A stretch of 64,000 bases of DNA from Xiphydria camelus. Taxonomy: Eukaryota > Arthropoda > Insecta > Hymenoptera > Xiphydriidae. How positions within the stretch are numbered: the stretch's first letter is position 1; every line of letters starts with the position of its first letter. Shown here one piece after another: positions 1 through 10,275 of this stretch. The notes beneath the pieces were generated by a model. The model was not told the DNA's origin. It saw nothing but the letters and a program-made list of their open reading frames with translations, and searched no databases. The translations under genes were made by a program, and so were the position numbers. Location of the stretch: the NCBI GenBank assembly GCA_963678675.1, contig OY783201.1:17415769-17479768 (forward strand), in the 5' to 3' direction.

Positions 1-390
1 TTTGACGTTACCTTGCCCTTTTGAATGTTGAAATTCAAGATTTTAAATAATAATACTTTTTATTTTTCAAAAGAAAACTAAGAGTATATTTTCGTTGGCT
101 AATTATTTTAATGAAACTAATAAATATTGTACATTTACGTAATAACTAATTAACAAAAAAGTAAACAAATTAAATGTAAAAACTGAAACTTCTTTTGCAA
201 CAATAATTAGGACTAAAACATACGATGAACACAAAATGTTCCTAATTATTATTTAATGAACTGTTCGAAGTGTTAGCCATTGACTTCTAGATAATAATAC
301 AGGCGCTGTTCAAATTCTTGACGAACATTTTCAAATGTCTCTCTTGTTATAGCCCTACACGTAGCTGTAATACGATTTCGTAATTCTTCA
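1..390. repeat. Left terminal inverted repeat of the rosa-like element
   Basis: Pairs with 1512-1895. It retains GAGA in the stretch (about 343-352) where the right arm has lost four bases, so it preserves the ancestral version of the duplicated transposase tail. Confidence 0.85.
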
Positions 391-412
391 TTTGTTTCGA
401 GAACGCTTTTGT

Positions 413-438
413 CAGTTGTCCGTGGAGACTCATTATTT
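413..438. repeat. Inverted copy of transposase N-terminal codons
   Basis: These 26 bases are the reverse complement of 615-640 inside the transposase start, while the neighbouring left arm copies the transposase 3' end. Two separate coding pieces are therefore present in reverse orientation upstream of the gene. Confidence 0.8.
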
Positions 439-564
439 GGATTATGACATTTTAAAACGAATTAGACATTTAGTCAAATATCAGTCATTGCCAATTTTGG
501 ATTTAGCATAAATAGTATCTGTTCTTGCAGTTATTCGTTTTCGATTTAGACAATTTCTCTAGCA

Positions 565-1649
565 ATGGTTTACTCTTTAGAAGAAAGAATAGAAATTGTG
601 TTTATTTATGGTGCAAATAATGAGTCTCCACGGACAACTGCCACTGTTTTCAATGAGAGACACCCCGATAAAAATGTATCACACGTTTATGTGATGCAAC
701 TTATTCAAAAATTCAGAGCTACCGGGGCGGTAACCAACTTAAAACGTGTTGGTCCAAGGGTTTTAGACGAAGCAACGCAAATTGAAGTTTTGGGACATTT
801 CGCGGCGGATGCATCTACTTCAGTAAGAAAGGTTTCTGCTGTCACTCGTGTATCTGTTGGAGCAGTCCATAAGGTAACGCGGCTTCACAAATTCCATCCA
901 TATAAGATTCAAATTTTACAAGCATTAAATGAAGACGATCCAGATCGTAGGATTCAGTTTTGTGAAGAAATGACCCAGTTTATTAACAGAACTCAAAATC
1001 TGGTTCGAAGCATCTGCTTTTCAGACGAATGCACATTCTTTCTAAACGGAACTGTTAATAAACACAACTACCGCTATTGGAGTGATGAAAACCCACATAT
1101 TTTTAGAGAGGGTCATACGCAGTACCCCCAGAAAATTAATGTTTAGGCGGGAATTCTCGGCAATGCTGTGATAGGCTCTTTATTTTTAAATGAAAATCTG
1201 ACGGGGCAGATTTATCTAAACATGTTGGAAGAAGCAATTGATGCCCTTATAACAGAAGAAGTCGAAAATCAGAGGGACGAGTATGGTAACCCAATAATTA
1301 ATGAAGAGTACCTTCACTTCCAGCAAGACGGTGCACCTCCTCACTACGCCAGACCTGTCCGGGATTGGCTTAATAATAGATTTCCAGATAGGTGGATAGG
1401 AAGAAGAGGGCCAATAGAATGGCCTGCAAGGTCACCTGACCTTAGTCCGAACGACTTTTTTCTTTGGGGCCATTTAAAGTCGGTAGTTTATAAAACCGTT
1501 CCCCAAAACATTGAAGAATTACGAAATCGTATTACAGCTACGTGTAGGGCTATAACAAGACATTTGAAAATGTTCGTCAAGAATTTGAACAGCGCCTGTA
1601 TTATTGTCTAGAAGTCAATGGTGAACACTTCGAACAGTTCATTAAATAA
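565..1649 (+). pseudogene. Transposase of rosa-like (DD41D) Tc1/mariner element, two lesions
   Basis: Would bind the inverted ends and carry out DDD-type cut-and-paste transposition in the nucleus. Residues 1-50 form the N-terminal helix-turn-helix typical of insect DUF4817 proteins (starts MVYSLEERIE). The catalytic domain shows the first Asp in FSDECTFF, the second in QQDGAPPHY, and the third in SPNDFFLWG, with 41 residues between the last two, which is the DD41D spacing. Two lesions are visible. TAG at 1144-1146 interrupts the frame where related proteins have Trp (KINV-stop-AGILG). A 4-base deletion near 1561 shifts the tail, so that the open frame stops at 1611 instead of the ancestral stop at 1647-1649. 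Both flanks of the TAG are in one frame, so decay is recent. Start at 565 fits the domain edge. Confidence 0.85.
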
Positions 1650-1895
1650 TAATTAGGAACATTTTGTGTTCATCGTATGTTTTAGTCCTAATTATTGTTG
1701 CAAAAGAAGTTTCAGTTTTTACATTTAATTTGTTTACTTTTTTGTTAATTAGTTATTACGTAAATGTACAATATTTATTAGTTTCATTAAAATAATTAGC
1801 CAACGAAAATATACTCTGTTTTCTTTTGAAAAATAAAAAGTATTATTATTTAAAATCTTGAATTTCAACATTCAAAAGGGCAAGGTAACGTCAAA
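1512..1895. repeat. Right terminal inverted repeat of the rosa-like element
   Basis: Reverse complement of 1-390. It includes the last ~45 codons of the transposase plus its 3' flank. A 4-base deletion near 1561 relative to the left arm shifts the reading frame. Confidence 0.85.
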
Positions 1896-2139
1896 TTTGA
1901 AAAGTAGGACGTCAAAATGTACACAATTAAAAGCCCTTTAAAATGAGGTATCACTCGACCCCCTGTTCCATTTAAGAATATTGGGGTTACCGCCCCCGAG
2001 TCAGGTGGTTGAGGGGGGGGGGGCGTCGAATTTTTATAAAAAATGTTCCCCCTCAATAATTTTGTTGACGTGTCTCGGCGATTTTCAGAAATATGTCTCT
2101 TTACGCAGATAACGTGGGTGGTAAGTTTTAAAATGAACA
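1896..2139. other. Intervening sequence without a gene
   Basis: Low-complexity DNA with a long G run near 2010-2021. I see no coding sequence. It separates the rosa-like element from the Helitron. Confidence 0.5.
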
Positions 2140-2434
2140 CCCTGTATATATAAAAATGAATGTTTATCTGTCTGTCTGTACGTCTCTTATGCCTTCCTAA
2201 ACCGTTCATCCGATTACGATGAAATTTTGGGAAATGGTTGGACGCATGCCCGCGATGGTTTCTGAGTTAGTAAATCTTATACAGGGTGTTCAAAAAGTCC
2301 CGGTACGGCCGATTATCTCAACGGGAAAACATTTTAGAGAAAAAAGTTTAATACAAAACTTTAAGGATTTTCCCTTGGCTACCCAGTGGTCGTATTGGAT
2401 TTGACCTTGACCGTGACCTTTAAGGTAATATCAA

Positions 2435-2950
2435 ATGCCTTCCTAAACCGTTCATCCGATTGCGATGAAACTTTGGGGAATGGTTGGACGCATGCCCGCG
2501 AAGGTTTCTGAGTTAATAAATCTTATATAGGGTGTTCAAAAAGTACCGGTACTGATGATTATTATGCCTTCCTAAACCGTTCATCCGATTGCGATGAAAC
2601 TTTGAGGAATGGTTGGACGCATGCCCGCGAAGGTTTCTGAGTTAGTAAATCGTATACAAGGTGTTCAAAAAGTAGCGGTACGGATGATTATTATGCCTTC
2701 CTAAACCGTTCATCCGATTGCGATGAAACTTTGGGGAATGGTTGGACGCATGCCCGCGAAGGTCGCTGAGTTAGTAAATCGTATACAGGGTGTTCGAAAA
2801 GTACCGGTACGGATGATTATTATGCCTTCCTAAACCGTTCATCCGATTGCGATGAAACTTTGGGGAATGGTTGGACGCATGCTCGCGAAGGTTTCTGAGT
2901 TAGTAAATCTTATACAGGGTGTTCAAAAAGTCCAGGCACAGCTGATTATC
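2435..2950 (+). repeat. 129-bp tandem repeat, four copies (plus an outlying copy at 2189)
   Basis: Copies start at 2435, 2564, 2693 and 2822, exactly 129 bases apart, each opening with ATGCCTTCCTAAACCGTTC and ending in an ACAGGGTGTTCAAAAAGT-like motif. A fifth copy starts at 2189 with ~117 bases of extra sequence. Two inverted copies occur at 48964-49195. Non-coding; probably an internal array of the Helitron family. Confidence 0.9.
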
Positions 2951-3322
2951 TCAGCGGAAAATCGTTTTAGAGAAAAACGTTTAATATAAAACTTTTAGGA
3001 TTTTTCCCTGGCTACCCAATGGTCATATTGGATTTGACATTGACAATGACCTTCTAGGTAAAATTGATTTTTTTAAATCCGAACCTCTATTTTATATACC
3101 GGAAATGAAAAGAGCGGGAAATTTCACGTTCAAATATGTCCTTGACCATTATTTCCATGTGACCTTTATAGTCAGCGGAGGTCAAATTGAGGTCAAGCAC
3201 AGTTCGGCTTCGTACCATGAAAGCTATGGGCCCTATACAAATTCTTTTTGATAGTGGGATTTAGGATTTTTTAGTGGCTGTACAATGGTGATATTGTATT
3301 TGACCTTGACCATGACCTTCAT

Positions 3323-3706
3323 TTGGAATCTCTTACATCTGACATAATATTCCAAATCAGTTACACGAAAAATCCCTTAGTGCCAACCAAATTAAATCGA
3401 GGTAACAATCATCACTGGCAAATTCAAAGGCGAAGACGTCCTCATTCACGCATACCTATGATTTCCAACGATTTAACATTCGAATTCAAGCGGCTCCAGT
3501 TCCCTTTGCGTCTTGCTTTTGCTATTACCATCAACAAAGCACAAGGTCAATGGTTGACTATTGCTGGCTTAAGTTTGGAAAATTCATGTTTTTCACACGG
3601 CCAATTGTATGTAGCTTGCTCCAGAGTTGGCATACCGAAAAATTTACACGTTTTTACTCCAAATAAAAAAATAAAAAACATTGTCTATCCGCTGGCCTTA
3701 AGATAA
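3323..3706 (+). pseudogene. Helitron PIF1-like helicase, C-terminal fragment
   Basis: The protein would be the helicase half of the Rep/helicase that drives rolling-circle transposition. Visible homology covers only the C-terminal helicase part: FPLRLAFAITINKAQGQ (conserved motif with the KAQGQ core) and SHGQLYVACSRV (motif VI-like, with the Arg of CSRV). The first ~45 residues of the open frame are spurious: the family sequence GKFKGEDVLI is in another frame at about 3417-3446 and joins this frame through a frameshift near 3450. Rep domain and helicase motifs I-IV are absent. Inactive remnant. Confidence 0.8.
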
Positions 3707-3840
3707 ATTAATAAAAGAAATATACTTTCCAATTTAAATTAAATACATGTGTTTTTTTAGCGTAGCATGGCTCCCTACCTATGAGTACAGATATCTGCTA
3801 AAAATTCATTAAATGACGACCAAAATCAATTCACAATCTA

Positions 3841-3867
3841 CCCGTGCGAAGCCGGGACGGGCTGCTA
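3841..3867 (+). other. Helitron 3' terminal hairpin and CTAG end
   Basis: CCCGTGCGAAGCCGGGACGG followed by a G can fold (CCCGT with ACGGG). CTAG at 3864-3867 is the terminal CTRR; the next base is T, as expected for insertion into AT. The same structure occurs inverted at 48699-48725. Confidence 0.8.
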
Positions 3868-4036
3868 GTAAGTTATAAATCTAATTTAATAATAATAAAT
3901 ATTTTATTATAGAAAAAATTAAACTTCTTTATGTCGAACTACGACGTCATATTCCCCAATTAAACTCGGACCGCAGATAATTGTAAGATGTTTACACATC
4001 CTCCGTAAGTACAACGGCACTCACACCTTTTTTTTT
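3868..4036. repeat. Sequence flanking the Helitron end, duplicated at 48535-48698
   Basis: The ~165 bases directly 3' of the Helitron terminus recur, inverted, next to the other Helitron end. The match stops at a T-run (4028-4041) or A-run (48530-48539). This is either a shared older repeat that served as target or flanking DNA carried along by the Helitron. Confidence 0.75.
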
Positions 4037-5170
4037 TTTTTATTTATTTGCACGAGATAATTATTTTATCAGTGATATATACACTGTGGTGAATTAACTT
4101 TAATTGTATCTATGTTGACAAGAAAAATCGTAATGTTACGAAGTGATAGAAGTATGCTGTGTGTTACTTTTGATTCCACGTTGTAGGTTAACTATCCGAC
4201 GAAAATGAATTTCGTCATTCGAACGGGGTTGGGGTCCATTTTTACATTATACTTACTCCAACTACAGATTCAAATACCGGCCACCATGGGCGCTGTAAGT
4301 TCTATTCAGCCGCTATAGTATGGCATTGAACGTAGCGAATAGAAGGGCCTCTGCTCGACTAGCTTGCACCGCACCGATCGACGATCGATAGCATACTGCA
4401 TCGCATTGGCGGGCGACGCGTGGTGGGGGGATGCCCTGATAGGCGATAGGTTGACAGTTGCGTCAGTGGGCGATTAGAGCGGGGGCTTTCCGGTAGCGCA
4501 CGCACGAGAGCGCTAGAATGGGGAGGCGACATATCCGTCTTAAACTGGCTCGTCGAAAACCTAGAAATGTCCCCCCATATACGGGAACATAAACATTTTC
4601 AATGTTAAAAAATGATATACAAAATTTGGAGATATGGTTTTAAAGGGTAAGAGTGCTGCTTTAAAAAGGCGTTATCGGTTTTTAGAACAAAAAATTTATT
4701 CGCGATGATACATAACCCCGAATTTAGCAAGAAAGCGTGTTTTTCGCACTTTTAGATTAGGATATCTCGAAAACCTGACGTATAAGGTTAATTCTGAGGC
4801 CGGATTCGGATTCAGCGTACCAAAATCCTTCGGGCACACAATGTCTTATTTTTGGGTTAGGACTTTCGTTAAATTTTGTCGGCCTGTGTTATTGAAATAA
4901 TGCAAAATAATTGAGTTTCGATATGTAACCTTAAAATTAAAATATTCTGATTTTTGATGATTATTACTATTCGTCTTATTTTTGTCACGATAACTGGTGC
5001 GCTAATTTCGGAATGCAATAACCCTTACTAATATTTCGCATTTCTCGCGTGGCTACGTGTTCACGTCTACCGGACGATTAGGACTTAGGGATTTTTATTA
5101 GAAGCTATTGTCAGACTCTGAAAGTCATTGGAACCAATCATCAGTAACCAATAGCGTACAGTTTAAAGTA
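4037..5170. other. Non-coding stretch with a GC-rich repeat fragment
   Basis: About 4340-4490 is GC-rich and resembles 51990-52140 (shared CGATCGACGATCGATAGC and a GACGCGTGGTGGGGGG block). The rest is AT-rich. No gene or RNA recognised. Confidence 0.5.
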
Positions 5171-5215
5171 CAGCATGTCGGACGGCAAGCGCAACACCAC
5201 TTCGGCAGTTTTTAC

Positions 5216-5220
5216 CGACG
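5216..5220. repeat. Left target site duplication of the Transib element (CGACG)
   Basis: CGACG directly precedes the terminus; TGACG (7785-7789) directly follows the other terminus. Five bases and GC-rich, as known for Transib (consensus CGNCG). The one difference is a C-to-T change at a CpG. Confidence 0.7.
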
Positions 5221-5285
5221 CACAGTGGGACGAAATCCCGAAAGCTGGCCAAAATTCGAAAACGTGTATTAATCGAGGTGAAATT

Positions 5286-5600
5286 GAGTATTCGGGAGTT
5301 TTTGGGGTCGCTCATTACGAATTCAAAGTCCAAATTTCGAAAAACAATATGGTGGATCCAATATGGCGGAAGGGTGCCTCAAAAATTGATTAAATCTGGG
5401 TGAAATTGAGTACTCGGGGGTTTTTGGGGTCGCTGATTACGAATCCAAAGTCCAAATTTCGAAAAACAATATGGCGGATCCAATATGGCGGAAGAGTTCC
5501 TCAAAAATTGATCGAATCTGGGTGAAACTGAGTACTCGGGGGTTTTTGGGATCGCTGATTACAAATCCAAAGTCAAAATCAAATCAAATCCGAAACCAAA
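5286..5600. repeat. 122-bp tandem repeat in the Transib 3' region
   Basis: Units start at 5286, 5408 and 5530 (122-bp period), opening GAGTAYTCGGGRGTTTTTGG and containing GATCCAATATGGCGG. One to two inverse copies lie at 6900-7075. The same inner module recurs in the CACAG-ended elements at 14.3, 33.6, 41.9 and 50.2 kb. Confidence 0.85.
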
Positions 5601-5628
5601 TTCAAAAATCAGTTAATTAAGTACATGT

Positions 5629-6745
5629 TTAGTACTCTTCATCAGAGGAAGAATAGTCAGCTGCACAATCACTTGATTCGGTCGTATCATCACTACATGT
5701 TTCCTTACTTAGTTCAACACTTGGTGACTTTAATATTTGGACTGTTTCTGGTAGCAACGATCTAAATGGTTTGCAAGGTAATTTGCGTAAACTAGAAATA
5801 TATGGGTCGGCTGTTAATAGCAATCGTAAAAAAATGTCTTCCATAGTTTTTTGTCGAGAAGATTTTCTTGCAAAATCTCTTCTATACTTTTTAATATATT
5901 TATTACTGGTTTCTTGCGCATCTTCGGACATTTGTCCTATAGATAAGATGGCAGACTGTATTATTTGTGCGCCATGAATTAAAATTTTATGCACGGAAGT
6001 AGGCATGTAAAACCACGGATATAACTCTACCAAGTTGCGAGCGGTTTGCAAGGCATAATCTCGAAATTTAACTATATCGATTTCATAACCACTTGAAACT
6101 ACTTGCAGTATAACATGAAAAAGTTTGATCAAATCTACATTTACCCCCGTTATAGAAGCAGAAGTGGTTGCGTTTTCAAAAAATCGTCTAGCGATGTTCC
6201 CGTTGTTGGAACTACCAAATCCAGGCTTAGCTTGATCGACTATTAAACCCAATTTTATTCGAAAACCTTTTTGTATAGATGCTTTTCGAATTTGTACATT
6301 TTCTTTATCTATTGTATCATGCACTTGCCACTTCTTAATTTCAAGTCTATACACTATATGCAAACAACACTCAAAGAATCGGATCCATGCATGTAAAGTT
6401 GACAAGCCAAACTGTAAATGATCGTCAGTAACTTCCTTTGCTAGCATTTCATCGATTTTGTTAAAATTTTTTGAAGTTGCTGTACATAAATAGCAACGTT
6501 TTGAGTAGATGGATTATTCGTGATTGCGTTACAGACCTTACCATTTATCATAGTAAAAGCAAGTGTGAATGAGATGCTTATGTCCTTTCCGTTTAAAATG
6601 CTTTCATACGGGACCAGATTACTTTCTTGCTGTTTAATATAATTCATTTCACTAACGGGGTTTTCGGTACTTTCGTGAAAAAATTGAATTCTGATTGGTC
6701 TGCAAAACCGAAGAGATGACGGCCTTGGATTTTTCCATACAATAA
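5629..6745 (-). pseudogene. Transib transposase, RAG1-like catalytic core, N-terminally deleted
   Basis: Relative of the RAG1 recombinase; would cut at the heptamer ends. Reading on the minus strand from 6745: WKNPRPSS...FCRPI (Transib-type), then a CxxC zinc pair (CYLC, codons 6484-6495), then after a frameshift near 6500 the 272-residue frame 6447-5629. In that frame NGNIARR (82-88) matches the NGNFARK stretch of RAG1. HKILIH (153-158) gives the His-x4-His zinc pair. SEDAQETSNK (174-183) matches the segment holding RAG1 catalytic Glu962. The position I align with the second catalytic Asp reads Asn in TMINGKV (inference). The first catalytic Asp lies in the deleted part. The acidic tail (SSDEEY) ends at TAG/TAA-rich 3' DNA. 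Not functional. Confidence 0.75.
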
Positions 6746-7075
6746 GTGTAGCGTTTGAAACCTGTAGTGATGATACGGCCGAATCAAGTGATTGCGCAGC
6801 TAACTATTCTTCCTCTGATGAAGGGTCCTAAACACGTACTTAATTAACTGATTGTATTTTTGAATTTCGTTTCGGATTTGGTTTTGACATGGGATTCGTA
6901 ATCAGCGACTCCAACAATCCCCGAGTACTCAATTTTACCCAGATTCGATCAATTTTTAAGGAATCCTTCCGCCATATTGGATCCGCCATATTGTTTTTCC
7001 AAATTTTGACTTTGGATTCGTTATCAACGATCCCGAAACCCCCGGGTACTTAAGTTCACCTAGATTCACGTTTTG
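6745..7075. repeat. Inverted copy of the Transib 3' end
   Basis: Reverse complement of about 5300-5700, including the codons for the acidic C-terminus of the transposase. Shows that the internal part of this element was lost through an inverted rearrangement. Confidence 0.8.
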
Positions 7076-7784
7076 TGATTATTATTAATATTGTTGTTGT
7101 TATTACTATTATTTTGTGCATCTGTAATAACAATGTGAGAACGACTCTGTGTAGATGTTCTAAGCCGTATAACTTTTATGTAATCTAGTTCTTCATATTT
7201 CATGTTTTTACTATTCAAAGTGTAGAAACATGCGCTTGTTTTACAAAAACTTGCAAAAATTGCAGGTGCGCAAATATGCGCAGCGTTTTTTTGTTGTTTT
7301 CGTTAGATAAGAGTTCAATCTATAATCTGCAATAAGAATTATAGTCGAACTATGCCGAACTTATAAACTTTTCTGTATGTGATTACAATTTTCCAGTGTA
7401 ATTTCACGTGCATTTTCCTAAAAAGAATTTGTTTATTGTTATTACATTAATTATTAATATGCGTTTCATTATACGTCATAATAATCTACTTACTTTCAAC
7501 TCTCGAATCCATTTTGTAGATTTGAAATCGATCGAGTTTTAGAATGTTTGCGACCACTTATAAGTAGGACGTGGTTGAATCGACTTCGAGCCAGCGCGTC
7601 TTTCAACGATAAAGGTCGATTTAGAAGTGATATACACTACTAGAGGTAGATGATACTATGCACCCTCTCTTTCAGAATTCGATCCACTGACTATCTGTGT
7701 CACTGACCAACCACTCAAAAACCCCGAAATAAAATCTTCATTTTTCGAGTTTTGGCCAGCTTTTCGGGATTTCGTCCCACTGTG

Positions 7785-7789
7785 TGACG
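7785..7789. repeat. Right target site duplication of the Transib element (TGACG)
   Basis: Matches the left CGACG at four of five positions and resumes the interrupted palindromic MITE sequence (GGTGGTCG). Confidence 0.7.
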
Positions 7790-7881
7790 GTGGTCGAATC
7801 TTGCATTAGATCCAATGCAATTTTCGACCGCCGTCGGTAAAAACTACCGAAGTGGTGTTGCGCTTGCCGCCAAACATACGG

Positions 7882-8493
7882 TAAACCATGGCATGTCATC
7901 GCCTAGTCATGCCTCTGTCTGTCTGTCTGTCCATCCATCCTGATTTAACTCAAAAACGACTGAACCAATGAACCTTGAACAATTTGTACGTGATATTCCG
8001 GGTCATGCTTTTTGTTTCATCTCAACATCACAAACGGTTCAGAAGTTATAGAATTTGAGATTTATAGGAGCGTAGATTCCAAACGTTACGAATTGTGCAG
8101 ACTTAGTTAAATATGATGTTGACCTATGCACATTCGCACGTATTTAGACATCGATACGCGGGCTATGGAACCCTTCTTGCATCTCTTCGGAAAAAATTCT
8201 AAATAACGACCAGGCCTATATTACTGTCTTCGAAATTGGGGAAATCAAACGGTTCGCTTTCTCATGCATTGGAAGGCATTCTGTAAGTGGGACTCATGTC
8301 CACTTTGTTCGAAAAGATAGAGGGCACGAGTCAAGATGCAAGAAAAGGGCAAGGGAGTTGTTATGACCAGCCAAAACTCTACGTTCTCACGGTTTTCGGA
8401 GCCTCAGATTTCGAACGAATCGTATTTTCTAATCATAAGCTACTTCTTACGTTTCCACCAGCGCGAGGCACCCCAGTTGCACTTATTCGGTTA
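7882..8493. other. Non-coding interval
   Basis: Contains a CTGTCTGTCTGTCTGTCC run near 7914-7932 like that at Helitron 5' ends, so part of this may be another Helitron-type fragment, but no terminus is visible. No gene recognised. Confidence 0.4.
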
Positions 8494-10275
8494 TAGGCGG
8501 CGAGCGAATATTGTTTAGCAGCGCCTCTCCTAGGCGAACCGAAACATTTATTACGGGAACTGACCAGAGTCACTTAGGTCGGGTGTCCACCGGGTCGGGC
8601 TGACCAGAATGAATCGCTAAGCCGATCGCTGAGCACTTGAGTATATCTATATATACCCAATCTGTATATCTATATATACCCAATCTGTATATCTATATAT
8701 ACCCAATCTGTATATCTATATATACCCAATCTGTATATATATATACACCCAAGTGCCCAGCGATCGGCCCAATTGTGGTCGGCCCGATCCGGTGGACATC
8801 CGGCCTTGTAGTTAAGTGACCGTAGGACCTGATGTGTCAATGTCAACTTGCTGGCAATGGATACTATAATTTATTTCAGCTTTCAGGCTGTAAAATTTAT
8901 GCATCTCATAATGATGCTTCGTATAAAAATGGCCTAAAATTAGTCTTTTCTAAACATGTTTTAAATGCGAGTAAGCGCACACACACACAAATGTGGTATA
9001 ACCCAAATTTCTGTGATAGAAGACCGTGTGATTCGCCAGACATCAGTAACTCTTAATCCATATTCAGTTACTTTAGAAGTAAGTAGTCAATAGCTTTCCC
9101 CTTGCGACTTTGTCCGCGTGAATCACGAAATAATCTCTTCTTTATTTTACTCCCTTAAGGGAGTTGGTATATAGATAGTAGATATATAAAAAAAAACGTG
9201 CGTATTCAAATGCAACGTTGTATTAAAATTTCAAAGCAATCGGTGAAAAACTTTCGGAAATTTAAGATACATTTTTATTCATTTACCCCCTTAAGAAGTA
9301 GGTATATAAAGAGTAGGTATATATGGAAAACGCGCGTATTCGAATGCAACGTTATGTCCAAATTTCAAAGCAATCGGTAAAGAACTTTCGGAGATCTTAC
9401 GACGCGGTCTCAACGTGTCGATATTGACGTGACACATGCACAATACAGGTATGTAGTGCTCTCGCCCAGTTTATGACCCTGTGAGATCGCGACGTTAGAC
9501 CTTGAAGAAACGAATATAACATTTTTATTTAAACGTGTATATGGAAGATAGAAGAAGATAGATAGCGGTGTTTATTAGAACGGGTATTGCGGAAAGCGGT
9601 TCATTACGACTCGTCCAGTAATTAATCCTTCCGGGAAAGGTGCATGGCTGCGGGCTCATTGACAGCCTAAATTCGCCAAAACCTACCGCTTCGCCATTGT
9701 GACTGATTTACAAAATGTATCAAGTGACTTGAGTTTGTGTTAATATGTGTTCCGTGGCAAGGGGACTTCTATGTCATTTCTTACCGCTCACTATCATCGC
9801 AACCTAAGTAACGCGCCAATCTAGATCTAATCTCTACATCGATCGCGAACAGTGTATGGCTTTCCTGGATAAACCAGGTATCAAAATTCCCCAATTGTCC
9901 ATCGACTGCATCCGACATTCCTCCCCTTAATCCGGCTCGGATCGCTTTTGTGACGGTACCTATTGAAGCAGGCACTGCGAGAGACGGCTTGCTACGAATC
10001 GCTCTAAAATTACCTTCGGAGAAAAGTTCGGAACTGCGACATTTACGACCTAGGTATGTTTATCGAAATATTCGTTTCGCCTACGACGCGATTAATTCTA
10101 GTCGGCGAATTATTTGTGGTCGATGCTACCAAGAAGCACGAATCGATCCTTCTAATTCCGTCGCTCGTTGCGATGGAACAGGATTGACAGCTGGCACGTC
10201 GCAGTCAACTCATTCCCGTGGAAACTGTACAAAGTCGCCGATGGTGGCGCTGGTAGCAAATTCGCTCGCCGCCTA
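8494..10275. mobile_element. TnB copy 1: non-coding TIR element, TA target
   Basis: Ends are TAGGCGGCGAGCGAAT and its inverse complement, flanked by TA on both sides (8492-8493 and 10276-10277). A second copy lies inverted at 45688-48230 with the same ends and TA flanks, which fixes the boundaries. No transposase is visible; the open frames inside are not conserved as protein. It contains its own inner foldback (8579-8805). Superfamily unknown; a Tc1/mariner-mobilised non-autonomous element is one option because of the TA duplication. Confidence 0.75.
8579..8805. repeat. Inner foldback of TnB with 23-bp repeats at its centre
   Basis: Arms GTCGGGTGTCCACCGGGTCG and its inverse partner near 8775-8805 enclose four 23-bp units (8641-8732, GTATATCTATATATACCCAA plus TCT). 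The copy in TnB-2 is shorter and is interrupted by MITE-E1. Confidence 0.7.

Larger units (their letters stand above)
1..1895 (+). mobile_element. rosa-like (DD41D) mariner-superfamily DNA transposon with ~390-bp inverted ends
   Basis: Cut-and-paste DNA transposon. The first 390 bases are repeated in inverse orientation at 1512-1895 with very few differences, and a broken transposase lies between the arms. The outermost bases read TTTGACGTTACC; the left flank is outside the window, so the element may start before base 1 and the TA target duplication cannot be tested. The arms are unusual because they contain the 3' end of the transposase reading frame, so the left arm is an inverted copy of coding sequence. 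Near-identity of the two arms suggests a recent event or gene conversion. Family placement rests on the transposase. Confidence 0.85.
2140..3867 (+). mobile_element. Helitron remnant (3' end intact, coding region mostly lost)
   Basis: Rolling-circle transposon. The 3' terminus is diagnostic: a GC-rich hairpin (3841-3861, stem CCCGT/ACGGG) followed by CTAG at 3864-3867 and a T, matching the Helitron CTRR rule. The 5' boundary near 2140 is inferred from a TATATATAAAAATG stretch typical of insect Helitron starts and is uncertain. Inside are a 129-bp tandem repeat and the last part of a Helitron helicase. The Rep domain and most of the helicase are missing. A second Helitron 3' end of the same family lies in inverse orientation at 48699-49320. 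Confidence 0.7.
5221..7784 (-). mobile_element. Transib (RAG1-related) DNA transposon, degenerate, 2564 bp
   Basis: Both ends start with CACAGTG, identical to the heptamer of V(D)J recombination signals, followed by GGACGAAATCCCG; the inverted match runs ~44 bases (5221-5264 with 7741-7784). The flanking five-base duplication supports Transib. A transposase remnant lies on the minus strand (5629-6745). The N-terminal half of the gene is missing: at about 6745 the reading frame abuts an inverted copy of the element's own 3' end (6745-7075 copies 5300-5700). The segment 7076-7740 has no counterpart on the left and may be the original 5' leader. The element is non-autonomous. Confidence 0.75.
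5171..7881. mobile_element. CCGTATG-type foldback MITE split by a Transib element
   Basis: The outer arms 5171-5220 and 7820-7881 are inverse copies of each other. The right end reads ...AACATACGG followed by TA, the left starts after TA, as in the other TA-target MITEs of this window. The arm region before insertion was itself palindromic (ACCGACGGTGGTCG ... CGACCGCCGTCGGT). The Transib sits in the CGACG of one arm. The left terminus is diverged (CAGCATGTCGG versus CCGTATGTTTG). Confidence 0.65.

Noticed and set aside
2435..2950. CRISPR-like regular repeats (129-bp period)
   Set aside because: The whole unit repeats, with no unique spacers, inside a eukaryotic Helitron.
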